NCBI RefSeq assembly: GCF_018362975.1
Contig: NZ_CP074371.1
Coordinates: forward strand, 4,836,001-4,900,000
DNA: 64,000 bases
Reading direction: 5' to 3'
From: Nocardia tengchongensis
Lineage (GTDB): Bacteria; Actinomycetota; Actinomycetes; Mycobacteriales; Mycobacteriaceae
Both the position numbers and the translations under genes were made by a program. Below, piece by piece: positions 34,046 through 46,604 of the stretch. A model generated the notes under the pieces. The model did not search any database. It worked only from the letters and a program-made list of their open reading frames with translations, and was not told the DNA's origin. The stretch's first letter is position 1. Each line of letters opens with the position of its first letter.

Positions 34046-35686
34046 TCAGTGGGTGAAGGTGGCGGCGTTCTCGGCGAGGTCGAGGAGGGGCTGGGGGAAG
34101 ATGCCGAGTACCAGGGTGGACGCGGCGGTGAGGGCGATGACGGTGCTGGTGAGGGTGGGGTAGACGACGGTGGGTGGGGTGGTGGGGGCGTCGTCGGTGA
34201 AGAACATGAGGACGATGACGCGGATGTAGAAGAAGGCGGCGATGGCGCTGGAGATGACACCGACGATGACCAGGGTTGCCGCTTCGCCGCCGGTGGCTGC
34301 GGCGAAGACGCCGAATTTGGCGATGAAGCCGCTGGTGAGGGGGATGCCGGCGAAGGAGAGGAGGAACAGGGAGAAGGTGATGGCCAGCCAGGGGGAGCGG
34401 CGGCCCATGCCCGCCCAGGCGGGGAGAGCTGTTGCCTCGTCGCCGTTTTCGTCGCGGACCAGGCTGACCAGGGCGAAGGCGCCGACGGTGCCGAGGCCGT
34501 AGACCGCCAGGTAGAAGAGGGTGGAGGAGATGCCGGCGGTGGTGGCGGAGACGATGGCGGTGAGGATGAAACCGGAATGCGCCACCGAGGAATACGCGAG
34601 CATGCGTTTCATATCGGTCTGGGTGATGGCGAGGATCGCGCCGACGACCATGGTGGCGATGGCGACGGCCGCGAAGACCGGACGCCAGTCGTTGCGCAGG
34701 GCGGGGACCGCCACGTACAGCACACGCATCAAGGCGCCGACCGCGGCGATCTTGGTGGCGGCGGCCATGAATGCGGTGACGGGGGTCGGGGCGCCCTGGT
34801 ACACGTCGGGGACCCAGGACTGGAACGGGACCGCGCCGATCTTGAAGAGCAGGCCCACCGCGAGCATGGCGACGCCGATGACGGCCAGGGTGTGGGACTG
34901 TCCGCCGTCGCGGGCCACCGCTTCGGCGATGCCTTGCAGCCGGATGGTGCCCGCGTAGCCGTAGAGCAAGGCCATGCCGTAGAGGAAGAAGGCCGACGAG
35001 AACGCGCCCAGCAGGAAGTACTTCAGCGCGGCCTCCTGCGACAGCAGGCGACGCCGGCGGGCCAGCCCGCACAGCAGATACAGCGGCAGCGACAGCACTT
35101 CCAGCGCCACGAACATGGTCAGCAGATCGTTGGAGGCGGGGAAGAGCATGAGGCCCGCGAGCGCGAACATGGTGAGCGGGAAGACCTCGGTGGTCGCGAT
35201 TCCCGCTTTGGTGGCGGCGATCTCGTCGAGACTGCCGGGGGTGGAGGCCGCCTGCGGCGCGAAGGCATCCACGCCGCCCCGCGATGCTGTCAGGCTCCAG
35301 GTGCCGGGCCCTTCGCGCCGGACCGGCATCCGGTCGGCGCGCCGCTCGGCGATGAACAACAACCCGAGGATGCCGACGACCAGGATGGTGCCCTGCAGGA
35401 ACAGGGAAACCCCGTCGATGGCAACGGCTCCCACCACCGCGGTCGCGGTGACGTCGCGCAGCCCGATGACCGCGCCCAGCGCGACCGCCAGTCCGCCCAG
35501 CCCGAGCACCAGGTGGATCGGATACCGCGACGCGCGCGGCGCGAACGCCTCCACCAGCACCCCCGCCACGGCCACGCCGAACACGATGAGCATCGGTGAC
35601 AGATACCGGTATTCGATGCTGGGCGCCGGGACCGTCGCGGCGAGCCGCGTCTCGAATCCGGCGGTGAGCAGCAGACCTCCACTCAT
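34046..35686 (-). CDS. nuoN: NADH-quinone oxidoreductase subunit NuoN
   Basis: A 546-residue antiporter-like proton-pumping subunit of the complex I membrane arm. Typical helices: NDLLTMFVALEVLSLPLYLL, the discontinuous-helix region FKIGAVPFQSWVPDVYQGAPTPVTAFMAAATK, and DMKRMLAYSSVAHSGFILTAI. It is the last gene of the operon. ATG 35686 overlaps the nuoM stop as ATGA. Because of the nuoM frameshift, the raw frame runs on from nuoM into nuoN, but this is not a real fusion. Confidence 0.94.
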   Translation of the reverse strand: MSGGLLLTAGFETRLAATVPAPSIEYRYLSPMLIVFGVAVAGVLVEAFAPRASRYPIHLVLGLGGLAVALGAVIGLRDVTATAVVGAVAIDGVSLFLQGTILVVGILGLLFIAERRADRMPVRREGPGTWSLTASRGGVDAFAPQAASTPGSLDEIAATKAGIATTEVFPLTMFALAGLMLFPASNDLLTMFVALEVLSLPLYLLCGLARRRRLLSQEAALKYFLLGAFSSAFFLYGMALLYGYAGTIRLQGIAEAVARDGGQSHTLAVIGVAMLAVGLLFKIGAVPFQSWVPDVYQGAPTPVTAFMAAATKIAAVGALMRVLYVAVPALRNDWRPVFAAVAIATMVVGAILAITQTDMKRMLAYSSVAHSGFILTAIVSATTAGISSTLFYLAVYGLGTVGAFALVSLVRDENGDEATALPAWAGMGRRSPWLAITFSLFLLSFAGIPLTSGFIAKFGVFAAATGGEAATLVIVGVISSAIAAFFYIRVIVLMFFTDDAPTTPPTVVYPTLTSTVIALTAASTLVLGIFPQPLLDLAENAATFTH

Positions 35687-37333
35687 TTGTGGGCACCTCC
35701 GGGGTTCGTCTGGGCGGCTTCCGGCTGCACCGCCGGGGCCGGATTGTGCTGTCCGATGGTGGTGAGGGTGCGGGCGACGGCCGGGTCGATCCGGTCCAGC
35801 GCCGGCTTCGGGTACGCGCCGAGGAACAGCAGGGCGATGATCAGCGGGACCACGACCACCATTTCGCGGGGGAGCAGGTCGTAGAGGCGCTCGTTGCCTT
35901 CCTTGACCGGGCCGGTCATCATCCGCTGGTACATCCACAGCACGTACAGCGCGGCCAGCACCAGGGCGGACGCCGCGATCACGGCGGCCACCGGGTAGCG
36001 GGTGAAAGTGCCGATCAGGACCAGGAATTCGCTGATGAACGGTGCCAGGCCGGGCAGCGACAACGTGGCCAGGCCGGAGATGAGGAAGGTGCCCGCCAGC
36101 ACCGGCGCGACCTTCTGGACCCCGCCGAAGGAGTCGATGAGCCGCGACCCCCGCCGCGACACCAGGAAACCCGGCGATGAGGAACAGTGCGGCGGTGGAG
36201 ATCCCGTGGTTGACCATGTACAGCGTCGCCCCGGTGCCGCCCTGGGTGGTGAGCGCGAAGATGCCCAGGATGATGAACCCGAAGTGCGAGATCGAGGTGT
36301 AGGCGATCAGCCGCATGACGTCGGTCTGCCCGATCGCGAGCAGCGCCCCGTACGCGATGCCGATCACCGCGAGCACGCTGATCAGCGGCGCGTAAGTCGA
36401 AGTGGCCGAAGGGAACAGCAGCAGGCAGTAGCGCAGCATGCCGAAGGTGCCGACCTTGTCGACCACCGCCATCATGAGCACCGCGCTGGCGGGGGTGGCG
36501 GCGACCGCGGCGTCCGGCAGCCAGGTGTGCAGCGGCCACAGCGGGGCCTTCACCGCGAACGCGAACATGAATCCGAGGAACAGCGCGTTCAGCACCGCGG
36601 GGGTGGCGCCGAGCTGCCCGGAGTTGGCCGCTTCCATGACGGTCCGGAAGTCGAAGGTGCCGCCGCCGTGGCTGCCCAGCTTGTCGCGCACGGTGATGAC
36701 GTAGAGCCCGATGACCGCGGCCAGCATGATGAGCCCGCCGAACAGGTTGTACAGCAGGAACTTCACCGCCGCCCGGGCCCGCTGCTGCCGCGCCGCGACA
36801 TCCCCGGTGCGGGGGCCGAAGCCGCCGATGAGGAAGTACATCGGGATGAGCATGACCTCGAAGAACACGTAGAACAGCAGAATGTCCAACGCGGTGAACG
36901 AGACCAGCACCATCGATTCCACGACCAGGGTGAGCGCCACGTAGTAGTGCGCGACCCGCGGCCCGGTGCCGACGTCCCGGTCGTCCTGCCAGCCGGCGAT
37001 GAGCAGCAGCGGTACCAGCCCGGCGGTGAGCAGCACCAGCACCAGCGCGATCCCGTCGAGGCCGACCGTGTAGCCCGCCCCGAAGGCCGGGATCCACTGG
37101 CGGTCCTCCACGAACTGGTATTGCGCCCCACCGGTTTCGAACCGGGTGGCCAGCCAGATGCCGATGCCGAGGGTGCTCAGCGACACGATCAGCGCGAAGG
37201 TTCGCACCGCGGTGCGCTGACCCGCTGGGAACAGCAGCGCGAGCGCCGCTCCGGCGAGCGGCACCGCCCACAGCACGGTGAGCCAGGGGAAGTCGCTCAC
37301 GGAGTTCAGCGGTGCGTTGGCAAGATCGTTCAC
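35683..37333 (-). CDS. nuoM: NuoM (frame broken by one base)
   Basis: An antiporter-like proton-pumping subunit. It starts at GTG 37333, overlapping the nuoL stop as GTGA, with [33 protein letters not shown] and [26 protein letters not shown] in the first 390 residues. After [14 protein letters not shown] the frame breaks at the AAA run 36167-36169; removing one base gives [18 protein letters not shown] and continues to GGAHK at 35683. The restored product is about 549 residues, normal for NuoM. Confidence 0.92.
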
Positions 37334-39219
37334 AGGAACCTCACCGCCAGCAGGGCGGCGACCACCAGGGCCGCGCCGGTGAACATGGACAGGGCGTAGG
37401 AGCGCACGAATCCGGTTTGCACGCGCCGGATCCGGGCCGACAGACCGCCGATGACCGCGGCCGTCGTGTTGACCAGACCGTCGATGCCGCGGTTGTCGAC
37501 GAACACCAGCGACCGGGTCAGGTGCTGACCGGGCCGCATGAACGCGGCCTCGTTGGCGACGTCGCCGTAGAGGTCGCGGCGGGCGGCTTCGACGAGCGCA
37601 GGTCCGGCGGGCGCGACCTCCGGAATCGGGCTGCGCGCGTACTGGTCGTAGGCCACCCACACGCCGGCCGCGACCACCGCGAGCGCGAAGAACGTGATGG
37701 CCCAGGCGGGAATCATCGGTTCGCCGTGGTGTTCACCGACGACGGGCGCCAGCCAGTTGGTGAGCGCGGACCCGTTTGCGAACAGCATGCCGGAGAACAC
37801 CGATCCGAAGGCCAGCAGAATCATCGGCCCGGTCATCGAGGCGGGCGCCTCGTGCGGGTGGGTGCCCTCCTTCCAGCGGCGCTCGCCGAAGAAGGTGAAG
37901 ATCATGACGCGGGTCATGTAGAACGCCGTGATGCCCGCGCCGCACAGCGCGGCCAGACCGGTGACGACGCCGCCGACCCCGCCGTGCGCGAACGCCGCCT
38001 CGATGATCCGGTCCTTGGACCAGAACCCCGCGAACGGCGGAACACCCAGGATCGCAAGGTATCCGAGCCCGAAGGTGGCGTAGGTGATGGGCAGCAGCTT
38101 GCGCAGTCCGCCGTAGCGGCGCATGTCGGTCTCGTCGTTCATGGCGTGCATGACCGAGCCCGCGCCGAGGAACAGTCCGGCCTTGAAGAAGCCGTGGGTG
38201 AGCAGGTGCATGATGGCCGCCGCGTACCCGACCGGGCCGAGCCCGGCGGCGAGCACCATGTAGCCGATCTGGCTCATGGTCGAGGCGGCGAGGGCCTTCT
38301 TGATGTCGTCCTTGGCGCAACCGATGATCGCCCCGAAGAGGAGAGTGACCGCGCCGACGGCCATCACGGCCGCCTGCGCGCCGGGCGCGAGGTCGAAGAT
38401 CGGGTTGGAGCGGGCGATCAGGTAGACGCCGGCGGTGACCATGGTGGCCGCGTGGATGAGCGCCGACACCGGGGTCGGGCCCTCCATCGCGTCCCCGAGC
38501 CAGGACTGCAACGGCACCTGCGCGGACTTGCCGCACGCCCCGAGCAGCAGCAGAAGTCCGATGCCGGTGAGGATTCCGGTGCTGGCCTGGTTCGCGGCCC
38601 CGAACACGGTCCGGAAGTCGACGCTGCCGAAGGTGGCGAACATGATCATCAGCGCGATGGCCAGCCCCATGTCGCCGACCCGGTTCACCACGAACGCCTT
38701 CTTGGCCGCCGTTGCGGCGGAAGGCTTCTGGTACCAGAACCCGATCAGCAGGTAGGAGGCCAGACCCACGCCTTCCCAGCCCAGGTACAGCACCAGGAAG
38801 TTGTCGGCGAGGACCAGCACCAGCATGGCGGCCAGGAACAGGTTGAGGTAGGCGAAGAATCGCCGCCGTCCCGGGTCGTCGGCCATGTAGCCGATCGAGT
38901 AGATGTGGATCAGCGACCCGACACCGGTGATCAGCAGCGCGAAGCACATCGACAGCTGGTCGAGCTGCAGCGCGAAGTCCACCTTCAGCCCGGTCACCGG
39001 GGCCCACTCGAACAGGTTGTAGTGCACGGCCCGTTCCGCGTTCGGCCGGTCCAGCATCTCGCTGAACGCCCACGCCGCGACCCCGAACGAGCCCAACGCT
39101 AGCAGGGTGCCGGGAATGTGGCCCCACTTGTCGCTGGTCTTGCCGATCAACAGGAGGAATACGGCGCCGGCGAGCGGGAGCGCCGGCAGCAGCCACAGCA
39201 TCATCTGTGCGGTATCCAT
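37330..39219 (-). CDS. nuoL: NADH-quinone oxidoreductase subunit NuoL
   Basis: A 629-residue largest antiporter-like subunit with about 16 helices and the lateral helix of complex I. Signatures: [54 protein letters not shown] region (here [20 protein letters not shown]), [18 protein letters not shown] and [15 protein letters not shown] 39219 follows the nuoK stop after one base. Frame intact. Confidence 0.95.
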   Translation of the reverse strand: MDTAQMMLWLLPALPLAGAVFLLLIGKTSDKWGHIPGTLLALGSFGVAAWAFSEMLDRPNAERAVHYNLFEWAPVTGLKVDFALQLDQLSMCFALLITGVGSLIHIYSIGYMADDPGRRRFFAYLNLFLAAMLVLVLADNFLVLYLGWEGVGLASYLLIGFWYQKPSAATAAKKAFVVNRVGDMGLAIALMIMFATFGSVDFRTVFGAANQASTGILTGIGLLLLLGACGKSAQVPLQSWLGDAMEGPTPVSALIHAATMVTAGVYLIARSNPIFDLAPGAQAAVMAVGAVTLLFGAIIGCAKDDIKKALAASTMSQIGYMVLAAGLGPVGYAAAIMHLLTHGFFKAGLFLGAGSVMHAMNDETDMRRYGGLRKLLPITYATFGLGYLAILGVPPFAGFWSKDRIIEAAFAHGGVGGVVTGLAALCGAGITAFYMTRVMIFTFFGERRWKEGTHPHEAPASMTGPMILLAFGSVFSGMLFANGSALTNWLAPVVGEHHGEPMIPAWAITFFALAVVAAGVWVAYDQYARSPIPEVAPAGPALVEAARRDLYGDVANEAAFMRPGQHLTRSLVFVDNRGIDGLVNTTAAVIGGLSARIRRVQTGFVRSYALSMFTGAALVVAALLAVRFL

Positions 39220-39220
39220 G

Positions 39221-39520
39221 TCAGTACCGCAGCAGGTTCGCGTCGTCGACCGAGGTCGAGCGGCGGGCGCGGAAGATGCTCATGATGATGGCCAGCCCGA
39301 CCACGACCTCGGCGGCGGCCACCACCATGGTGAAGAACGCGAAGACCTGCCCGTCGAGGTTGCCGTGCACGCGGGCGAAGGTGACGAAGGCCAGGTTCAC
39401 CGCGTTGAGCATCAGCTCGATGCACATGAACACCACGATGGCGTTGCGCCGCACCAGGACTCCGGCCGCGCCGATGGTGAAGAGCAGGGCCGAGAGATAC
39501 AGATAGTTGTCCGGATTCAC
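39221..39520 (-). CDS. nuoK: NuoK
   Basis: A 99-residue three-helix subunit. It carries the conserved membrane glutamate in [18 protein letters not shown] and [19 protein letters not shown] 39520 overlaps the nuoJ stop as GTGA. Confidence 0.95.
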   Translation of the reverse strand: MNPDNYLYLSALLFTIGAAGVLVRRNAIVVFMCIELMLNAVNLAFVTFARVHGNLDGQVFAFFTMVVAAAEVVVGLAIIMSIFRARRSTSVDDANLLRY

Positions 39521-40356
39521 CGCTGGCCTTCCTCGTGGGAGTCGTTGCCGTTCCGGCCGTCGAGGTCGCCGCCGTCGCCGACGGTCAGCATCGCGGCTTC
39601 GGTGTGGGCGCGATTGCGGCGGTGCCGCAGGATGGTGCTCACCGACAGCTCCTCGAAGGAGCCGTCCGGCAGCCGCGCGGGCGCGTCGACGGCATTGTGG
39701 CGGGCGTACACGCCGGGCGTGGGCAGCGGCGTGACCCGCGTGCCCAGGCGGAAGCGTTCCTTGGACAGCGTGCGCTGATCGGTCGGCGGCCCGAAGTGCT
39801 CGCGGTGCGCGAGCACCATGGCGCCGATGGTGGCGGTGATCAGCAGCGAGCCGGTCAGCTCGAACGCCCACACGTAGCGCACGAAGATGAGTTCGGCCAG
39901 CGCCCCGATGGAGTAGTTGCCGCCCAGGCCGGGCCCGGTCTCGGCGACGCTCTTGCTCTCCATGCCGCGGGCGATGCCGCCGATGAGCAGCATCCCGAAT
40001 CCGATGCCCACCACCACGACCGCGAGCCGCTGCCCGCGCAGCGTCTCCCGCAGCGACTCCGCGGAATCCACGCCGACGAGCATGAGCACGAACAGGAACA
40101 GCATCATGACCGCGCCGGTGTAGACCACGATCTGCACGATGCCCAGGAACAGCGCGCTCTCGGCGATGTAGAACGCCGACAGTGTGATCATGGTGGCGGC
40201 CAGGCACAGCGCGGAGTGCACGGCCTTGCGCGCGCACACCATGCCGAGCGCACCGACCACGGCAACCACCGCGAGGATCCAGAACTGGACGGCTTCACCG
40301 GTGGAGGTGTGGGTGACGATCTGCTGGGCGGGCTGGGCCGTCAGGTCGGTGATCAT
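39517..40356 (-). CDS. nuoJ: NuoJ
   Basis: A 279-residue membrane subunit with five helices ([62 protein letters not shown]) and a long hydrophilic C-terminal tail ending [10 protein letters not shown], typical of actinobacterial NuoJ. ATG 40356 overlaps the NuoI stop as ATGA. Confidence 0.94.
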   Translation of the reverse strand: MITDLTAQPAQQIVTHTSTGEAVQFWILAVVAVVGALGMVCARKAVHSALCLAATMITLSAFYIAESALFLGIVQIVVYTGAVMMLFLFVLMLVGVDSAESLRETLRGQRLAVVVVGIGFGMLLIGGIARGMESKSVAETGPGLGGNYSIGALAELIFVRYVWAFELTGSLLITATIGAMVLAHREHFGPPTDQRTLSKERFRLGTRVTPLPTPGVYARHNAVDAPARLPDGSFEELSVSTILRHRRNRAHTEAAMLTVGDGGDLDGRNGNDSHEEGQR

Positions 40357-42131
40357 GATTGCTTGGTCCCTTCCGCTCCGGCGAGTTCGCTTGCCGCGCC
40401 GGGGACTTCGCCGCGGTAGTAGGATCCCTCGTCCGCGCCCGGGTACATGGCGTGCGGCGGGGAGACCATGCCCGGCTGCATCGGGGCAAGCAGATCCTGC
40501 TTCTCGTAGATGAGGCCGGCGCGATTGTCGTCGGCCATCTCGTACTCGTTGGTCATGGTCAGCGCCCGGGTCGGGCACGCCTCGATGCACAACCCGCAGC
40601 CGATGCAGCGCAGGTAGTTGATCTGGTAGACGCGGCCGTAACGCTCACCGGGAGAGAAGCGTTCGTCCTCGCTGTTGTCCGCGCCCTCGACGTAGATGGC
40701 GTCGGCGGGGCAGGCCCAGGCGCACAGCTCGCAGCCGATGCACTTCTCCAGCCCGTCCGGGTGCCGGTTGAGCTGGTGCCGGCCGTGATAGCGCGGCGCG
40801 GTCGGGGTCTTGACCTCCGGGTACAGCTCGGTGTTCGGCGTCTTGAACATGGTGGAAGCGGTGACCATGAACCCGCCCAGCGGAGCCAGCAGATCCGGCT
40901 TCGGGGTGGACGCCATCGGTGTGGCCGGCATCGGCGGCACCGGGAAGTCCGAGTACATCCGGGTGGAGTCCGGGTCCGGCGAGGCGTTGGCGCGGTCGTA
41001 GCCCGCGCGCCCGGCCCGGATCACCAGTCCCAGCAGCACGGCCGCGACCACCAGCCCGCCGATCACCATGCCCGCGGTCTGGATGTGGATCCCGTTGTTC
41101 TGCAGCACCTTCAAGGTCGCGACGAACATGACCCAGGCCAGCGACACCGGGATCAGCAGCTTCCAGCCCAGGTTCATGAACTGGTCGTAGCGCAGCCGGG
41201 GGAGGGTGCCGCGCAGCCAGATGAACACGAACAGGAACGTCCACACCTTGGCGGTGAACCACAGCATCGGCCACCAACCCGAGTTCGCGCCCGCCCACAG
41301 GCTGATCGGGAACGGCGCGTGCCAGCCGCCGAAGAACAGCGTGGTGGCCAGCGCCGACACGGTGGCCATATTGATGTACTCGGCCATCATGAACATGGCG
41401 AACTTGAGCGAGGAGTACTCGGTGTGGAAGCCGCCGACCAGCTCGCCCTCGGCCTCGGGTAGGTCGAAGGGCGCGCGGTTGGTCTCGCCGACCATGGACA
41501 CCGCGTAGATCAGGAACGAGGGCAGCAGCAGGAAGACGTACCAGGTTCCGTTCTGCGCCTTGACGATTCCCGAGGTTGCCATGGTGCCCGAGAGCAGGAA
41601 CACCGCCGCGAAGCACAGCGCCATGGCGATCTCGTAGGAGATCACCTGCGCGGTGGAGCGCAGTCCGCCCAGCAGCGGATAGGTGGAGCCCGACGCCCAG
41701 CCCGCCAGCACGATGCCGTACACCCCGACCGAGGCCATGGCCAGGATGTAGAGCACACCCACCGGCATATCGGTCAGCTGCAGCATGGTCTTGTGCCCGA
41801 ACATGGAGACCTGCGGTCCGAACGGGATGACCGCGAACGCCATGACCGCCGGGATCAGCGAGATCACCGGCGCGAGAATGAAGATCGGCTTGTCCACGAT
41901 GGCCGGGATGATGTCCTCTTTGAGGAGCATCTTCACACCGTCGGCGATGGACTGCAGCGAGCCGCGCGGCCCGACCCGGTTGGGTCCGACGCGCATCTGC
42001 ATGAACGCCACAATCTTTCGCTCGGCATACACCGCCAGCATCGGGGTGAGCAGCAGGAACACGAAGATGCCGATGGATTTCACCAGCACCAGCCACCACG
42101 GATCGTGGCCGAACATACTCAGGTCACTCAC
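40353..42131 (-). CDS. nuoH: NuoH continuing in frame into NuoI (apparent NuoH-NuoI fusion)
   Basis: One uninterrupted 592-codon frame. Residues 1-405 are NuoH, the quinone-site membrane subunit ([39 protein letters not shown]). Residues 406-592 are NuoI, the two-[4Fe-4S] ferredoxin-like subunit ([36 protein letters not shown]). The junction reads [20 protein letters not shown]. In known actinobacteria these are separate genes of about 400-440 and 180-215 residues, so each half has its normal length. An internal nuoI start at ATG 40916 could still allow separate translation. Given several indels in this operon, a lost stop or an even number of indels must be considered. Confidence 0.88.
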   Translation of the reverse strand: MSDLSMFGHDPWWLVLVKSIGIFVFLLLTPMLAVYAERKIVAFMQMRVGPNRVGPRGSLQSIADGVKMLLKEDIIPAIVDKPIFILAPVISLIPAVMAFAVIPFGPQVSMFGHKTMLQLTDMPVGVLYILAMASVGVYGIVLAGWASGSTYPLLGGLRSTAQVISYEIAMALCFAAVFLLSGTMATSGIVKAQNGTWYVFLLLPSFLIYAVSMVGETNRAPFDLPEAEGELVGGFHTEYSSLKFAMFMMAEYINMATVSALATTLFFGGWHAPFPISLWAGANSGWWPMLWFTAKVWTFLFVFIWLRGTLPRLRYDQFMNLGWKLLIPVSLAWVMFVATLKVLQNNGIHIQTAGMVIGGLVVAAVLLGLVIRAGRAGYDRANASPDPDSTRMYSDFPVPPMPATPMASTPKPDLLAPLGGFMVTASTMFKTPNTELYPEVKTPTAPRYHGRHQLNRHPDGLEKCIGCELCAWACPADAIYVEGADNSEDERFSPGERYGRVYQINYLRCIGCGLCIEACPTRALTMTNEYEMADDNRAGLIYEKQDLLAPMQPGMVSPPHAMYPGADEGSYYRGEVPGAASELAGAEGTKQS

Positions 42132-44593
42132 GGTGATCCTCCCGTCGGATGCGCACGAGGTGGCCGGGTGTGGTGCCGAGCTGCACCAGCACGTCGGAAC
42201 CCGGGGAATTCATGGGCAGCCACACCACGCCGTCGGGCATCTCGGTGATGACCAGGGGCAGGGTGATGTGGCCGTGATCGGTGGCGGCGGTCACCGGATC
42301 GCCGGTGGCGGCGCCGATCTCGGCGGCGGTCACGGCCGAGAGCCGCACCACGGGGGTGCGGGCGGTGCCGGCCAGGTTGGGTTCCCCGTCCTGGAGGCGG
42401 CCGCGGTCGATCAGCATGCGCCAGGACGCGAGCACCGCGTGACCCGAGTGCGGCCGGGTCGGCGGATGCGGGCGATGCACCGGCGTCGGCGCCGGAGCTC
42501 CGTCCCACACGCCGAGGTCGGCGAGTTCGGCGCGGGCGCCGGCGGCGTCACGCAGGCCCAGCGGGGTGCCCATCTCGGCGGCGATGGCGTCGAGGACCCG
42601 GTATTCGGGCATCGGCGCGGCCTCGCGGCGCACGGTGGAGTCGCGCAGCGCGGCCTCGAACTGGCGGTGGCGGCCCTCCCAGGTGAGGAAGGTGCCGGCC
42701 TTCTCCATAGCCGAGGCGACCGGGAAGAACGACATCGGCGCGGTCGCTGATGTCGCTGCGGCGCAACTCCATCGACACCACGAAGCCGGCGGCGTCGATG
42801 GCTTGCAGCGCGGCGTGCGGATCGGGCATGTCGCCGACCTCGACGCCGCCGATGAGCAGCGCGCCCAGGGTCGGCGCGGCCGCGAGGATGGCGGCGGTGT
42901 CGCGACCGGGCGTACCGGGCAGTTCGCCCACGCTCCAGGCCTCCCGAACCTGTTTGCGCGCACCGGGATCGGTGACCGGCCGCCCACCGGGCAGCAGCAC
43001 CGGGAGCGCACCGGCCTCCAGAGCGCCACGCTCACCGGCCCGGCGCGGGATCCAGGCCAGGGTGGCGCCGGATTCGTCGGCCAGGCGCGCGGCCGCGGAC
43101 AGTCCACCGGGAATTCCGCCGAGCCGTTCGCCGGCCAGGATCAGCGCACCGGGCTCGCGCAGCAGGTCCGCGACTTCACGCAGCCGGGTGTATCCGGCGG
43201 TGACGTCACTGGACTCGCCGGTCCGGATCGCCTCGAGCACATGCGGTTCGGCGCCCGGGGCGGCCGGCAGCAGCGTGCCCGACAGTCGTTGCAGACCGCG
43301 GGTGACGTACGGGGCCAGCGAGTAGATCGGAGTGCCGTTGCGGCGTGCGGCCTTCCGCAGCCGCAGGTATACCATCGGCGATTCCTCTTCGGCCTCGAAG
43401 CCCACCAGCAGCACGAACGGCGCGCGTTCCAGGGCCGCGTAATCGACGGTGATGCCCTGCCCCGCGACCCGAGCGGCCAGGAAGTCGGCCTCCTCGGCGG
43501 AGTGCTCGCGGGCTCGGAAGTCGATGTCGTTGGTGTTCAACGCGACCCGGGCGAACTTGGAGTACGCGTAGGCGTCCTCCAAGGTGACCCGGCCGCCGAC
43601 CAGCACGCCCGCGTTGCCGCGTGCCGCCGCCAGCCCGCGCGCGGCCGCGCCGATGGCCTCGGACCAGGACGCGGGTTGCAGGCTGCCGTCCCAGCTGCGC
43701 ACCAGCGGGGTGGTGAGCCGGTCCTTCTCGGTGAGGTAGGCGAACGCGAAACGACCCTTGTCGCAGTTCCATTCCTCATTGACCTGCGGGTCGTCACCGG
43801 CGAGGCGGCGCATGACCTTCCCGCGCCGATGATCGGTGCGCTGGGCGCAGCCGCTCGCACAGTGCTCGCACACCGCCGGACTCGACACCAGGTCGAAGGG
43901 CCGGGCACGGAAGCGGTAGGTGCTGCCGGTGAGCGCGCCGACCGGGCAGATCTGCACGGTGTTGCCGGAGAAATAGGAGTCCATGGGCTCCCCGGCGGCC
44001 GTCCCGACCTGTTGCAGCGCACCACGTTCCATCAGATCGATGAACGGATCACCGGCCACCTGCTGCGAGAAGCGGGTGCAGCGTGCGCACAGCACGCAGC
44101 GTTCCCGGTCCAGCAGGATGGCCGAGGACAGCGGGATCGGCTTGGGGTAGGTGCGCTTCTCACCGTCGAAGCGGGATTCGGCGCGCCCTGAGGACATGGC
44201 CTGGTTCTGCAGCGGGCATTCGCCGCCCTTGTCGCACACCGGACAGTCGAGAGGATGGTTGATGAGCAGCAGCTCCATCACTCCCTCCTGCGCCTTGGCC
44301 GCGACGGGGGAGGTGACCTGGGTGCTGATCACCATGCCGTCGGCGACGGTCTGGGTGCAGGAGGCGACCGGCTTGCGCTGCCCCTCGACTTCCACCAGGC
44401 ACTGCCGGCACGCGCCGACCGGGTCGAGCAGCGGATGGTCGCAGAAACGCGGGATCTGGACGCCGATGAGTTCGGCGGCGCGGATCACCAGCGTGCCGGC
44501 GGGCACGGAAACCTCGGTGCCGTCGATGGTTACGGTCACCATGTCGGCGGGGGTCACCCCGCCGCTGGTGCTGGAGCTGACTGTCGAGGTCAT
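42124..44593 (-). CDS. nuoG: NuoG (frame broken by one base)
   Basis: The large Fe-S subunit of the NADH-dehydrogenase module. The N-terminal [2Fe-2S] motif is [15 protein letters not shown], followed by [30 protein letters not shown] and the molybdopterin-like domain. Near residue 625 the frame breaks at CCGGG 42720-42724: removing one base turns [12 protein letters not shown] into [25 protein letters not shown] and the gene continues to [11 protein letters not shown] at 42124. The restored product is about 822 residues. ATG 44593 overlaps the nuoF stop; the end overlaps the nuoH start by 8 bases. Confidence 0.93.
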
Positions 44594-45912
44594 CGCACTC
44601 CTTCGTCGGCCCAGGCCGTGGTGCGGGCCGGGTCGAACGGGCAGGCGCCGAGGCGGATGTGCTCGGCGTACTCGTCGCGGAAGTACTTCAGGGAGGAGAA
44701 GATCGGGCTGGCCGCGCCGTCACCGAGGGCGCAGAACGATTTGCCGTTGATGTTGTCGGCGATATCGGCCAGCTTGTCCAGGTCGGTCGGGTCGCCCTGG
44801 CCGTTCTCGAGCCGCTGCAGCAGCTGGACCAGCCAATAGGTGCCTTCGCGGCACGGGGTGCACTTGCCACAGGATTCGTGGGCGTAGAACTCGGTCCAGC
44901 GCAGCACGGCTCGCACGACGCAGGTGGTGTCGTCGAAGATCTGCAACGCCTTGGTGCCGAGCATGGAACCGGCCGCAGAGACACCCTCGTAGTCGAGGGG
45001 AACGTCGAGGTGTTCGGCGGTGAACAGCGGGGTCGACGAGCCGCCCGGGGTCCAGAACTTGAGGGTGTGCCCCGCACGGACGCCGCCCGCGTAGGTCAGC
45101 AACTCGCGCAACGTGATTCCGAGGGCCGCTTCGTACTGCCCCGGTCGCGTCACGTGACCGGAGAGCGAGTAGAGGGTGAAGCCCGGCGACTTCTCGGTGC
45201 CGAACGACCGGAACCAGTCCACGCCATTGGCCAGGATGAGCGGCACGGACGCAATGGATTCCACATTGTTGACCACGGTCGGGCAGGCGTACAGGCCCGC
45301 CACGGCCGGGAACGGAGGTCGCAGTCGCGGCTGGCCGCGCCGGCCCTCCAGCGAATCCAGCAGCGCCGTCTCCTCACCGCAGATGTAGGCGCCCGCGCCG
45401 GCGTGCACCACGATCTCGAGGTCGAAGCCCGAACCCTGGATATTGCGGCCCACATAGCCGGCGTCGTAGGCCTGCTGGACCGCGGCCTGCAAACGCCGCA
45501 GCACCGACACGACCTCGCCGCGCACGTAGATGAACGCGTGCGAGGCGCGGATGGCATACGCCGCGATGATCACCCCCTCGATGAGGGTGTGCGGCGTGGC
45601 CAGCATGAGCGGAATGTCCTTGCAGGTGCCAGGTTCCGACTCGTCGGCGTTGACCACCAGGTAGTGCGGTTTGGTCGTGCCGTCGGGTCCGGGTCCCTGG
45701 GGGATGAAGCCCCACTTCATGCCGGTCGGGAACCCCGCGCCGCCGCGGCCGCGCAAGCCGGAGTCCTTGACGGTGGCGATGACCTCGTCCGGGTTCATGC
45801 GCAGCGCCTTCGGCAGTGCGCGATAGCCGCCCTGGCCGCGGTAGGACGCCAAGGTCCAGCCGTCCGGATCCGCCCAGTGCTTCGTGAAGACGGGTGTCAA
45901 AGCAGTCGTCAC
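44590..45912 (-). CDS. nuoF: NuoF
   Basis: A 440-residue FMN- and NADH-binding subunit. FMN/NADH motif [18 protein letters not shown] (about residue 55), [32 protein letters not shown], and the [4Fe-4S] motif [12 protein letters not shown] (about residue 345). GTG 45912 overlaps the nuoE stop as GTGA. Frame intact. Confidence 0.96.
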   Translation of the reverse strand: MTTALTPVFTKHWADPDGWTLASYRGQGGYRALPKALRMNPDEVIATVKDSGLRGRGGAGFPTGMKWGFIPQGPGPDGTTKPHYLVVNADESEPGTCKDIPLMLATPHTLIEGVIIAAYAIRASHAFIYVRGEVVSVLRRLQAAVQQAYDAGYVGRNIQGSGFDLEIVVHAGAGAYICGEETALLDSLEGRRGQPRLRPPFPAVAGLYACPTVVNNVESIASVPLILANGVDWFRSFGTEKSPGFTLYSLSGHVTRPGQYEAALGITLRELLTYAGGVRAGHTLKFWTPGGSSTPLFTAEHLDVPLDYEGVSAAGSMLGTKALQIFDDTTCVVRAVLRWTEFYAHESCGKCTPCREGTYWLVQLLQRLENGQGDPTDLDKLADIADNINGKSFCALGDGAASPIFSSLKYFRDEYAEHIRLGACPFDPARTTAWADEGVR

Positions 45913-46604
45913 CGCGCGCCTCCGTCGGTCGAATGCTGTTCGGCGGCACGCAGACCGGCCAGCGAGGCGGGTCCGGCCACGCCGTCGTTGGCACCCGGCC
46001 GCTGGTCCGGGTAGCCCGCCAGGATGCGGGCGGTCTCGCGGAAGGTGCACGGCGGGATGCCGCTGCGCGAACCCGTCGGCGGCTGTTCGTCGCGCAGCGA
46101 ATCCACCAGCGCCTTGGCCGATTCCGGGGTCTGATTGTCGAAGAACTCCCAGTTGACCATGATGACCGGCGCGTAGTCGCAGGCGGCGTTGCACTCGATG
46201 TGCTCGAGGGTGACCATGCCGTCGGCGGTCGTCTCACCGTTCTTGATGCCCAAGTGCTGCTTCAGATCGGCGAGGATCTGATCGCCGCCCATGACCGCGC
46301 ACAGCGTGTTCGTGCAGACACCGACGTGATAGTCGCCGGTGTTCGTACGCCGGTACATGGAATAGAAGGTGGCCACCGCCGTGACCTCGGCATCGGTCAA
46401 ACCCAGCTGCTCGGCGCAGAATTCGATGCCGGTGCCCGACACGTACCCCTCCACCGATTGCATCAAGTGCAACAGGGGAAGCAGCGCCGAACGCGGATGC
46501 GGGTAGCGGGCGATGATCTCCCGGGCCTCCACCTGCAGCCGGTCGTGCGCCTCCGGCGGGAACGGGATCGGCCGCGTGGTCAGGTTCAGCAGGATCTCGG
46601 TCAT
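45909..46604 (-). CDS. nuoE: NuoE
   Basis: A 231-residue thioredoxin-like [2Fe-2S] subunit. Cluster ligands are in [12 protein letters not shown] and the [16 protein letters not shown] segment. [12 protein letters not shown] is family-typical. ATG 46604 overlaps the nuoD stop as ATGA. Confidence 0.95.
   Translation of the reverse strand: MTEILLNLTTRPIPFPPEAHDRLQVEAREIIARYPHPRSALLPLLHLMQSVEGYVSGTGIEFCAEQLGLTDAEVTAVATFYSMYRRTNTGDYHVGVCTNTLCAVMGGDQILADLKQHLGIKNGETTADGMVTLEHIECNAACDYAPVIMVNWEFFDNQTPESAKALVDSLRDEQPPTGSRSGIPPCTFRETARILAGYPDQRPGANDGVAGPASLAGLRAAEQHSTDGGAR

Noticed and set aside
33839..35599. A 586-codon plus-strand frame opposite nuoN
   Set aside because: Extremely Gly/Glu/Asp-rich antisense of membrane-protein codons; no ribosome-binding site or homology pattern.
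34046..37660. A 1204-codon open frame spanning nuoM and nuoN
   Set aside because: It arises because nuoM shifts into the nuoN frame after the indel at 36167-36169; about 150 residues in the middle are out-of-frame Arg/Gly/Pro-rich sequence, while the true nuoM end lies in another frame.
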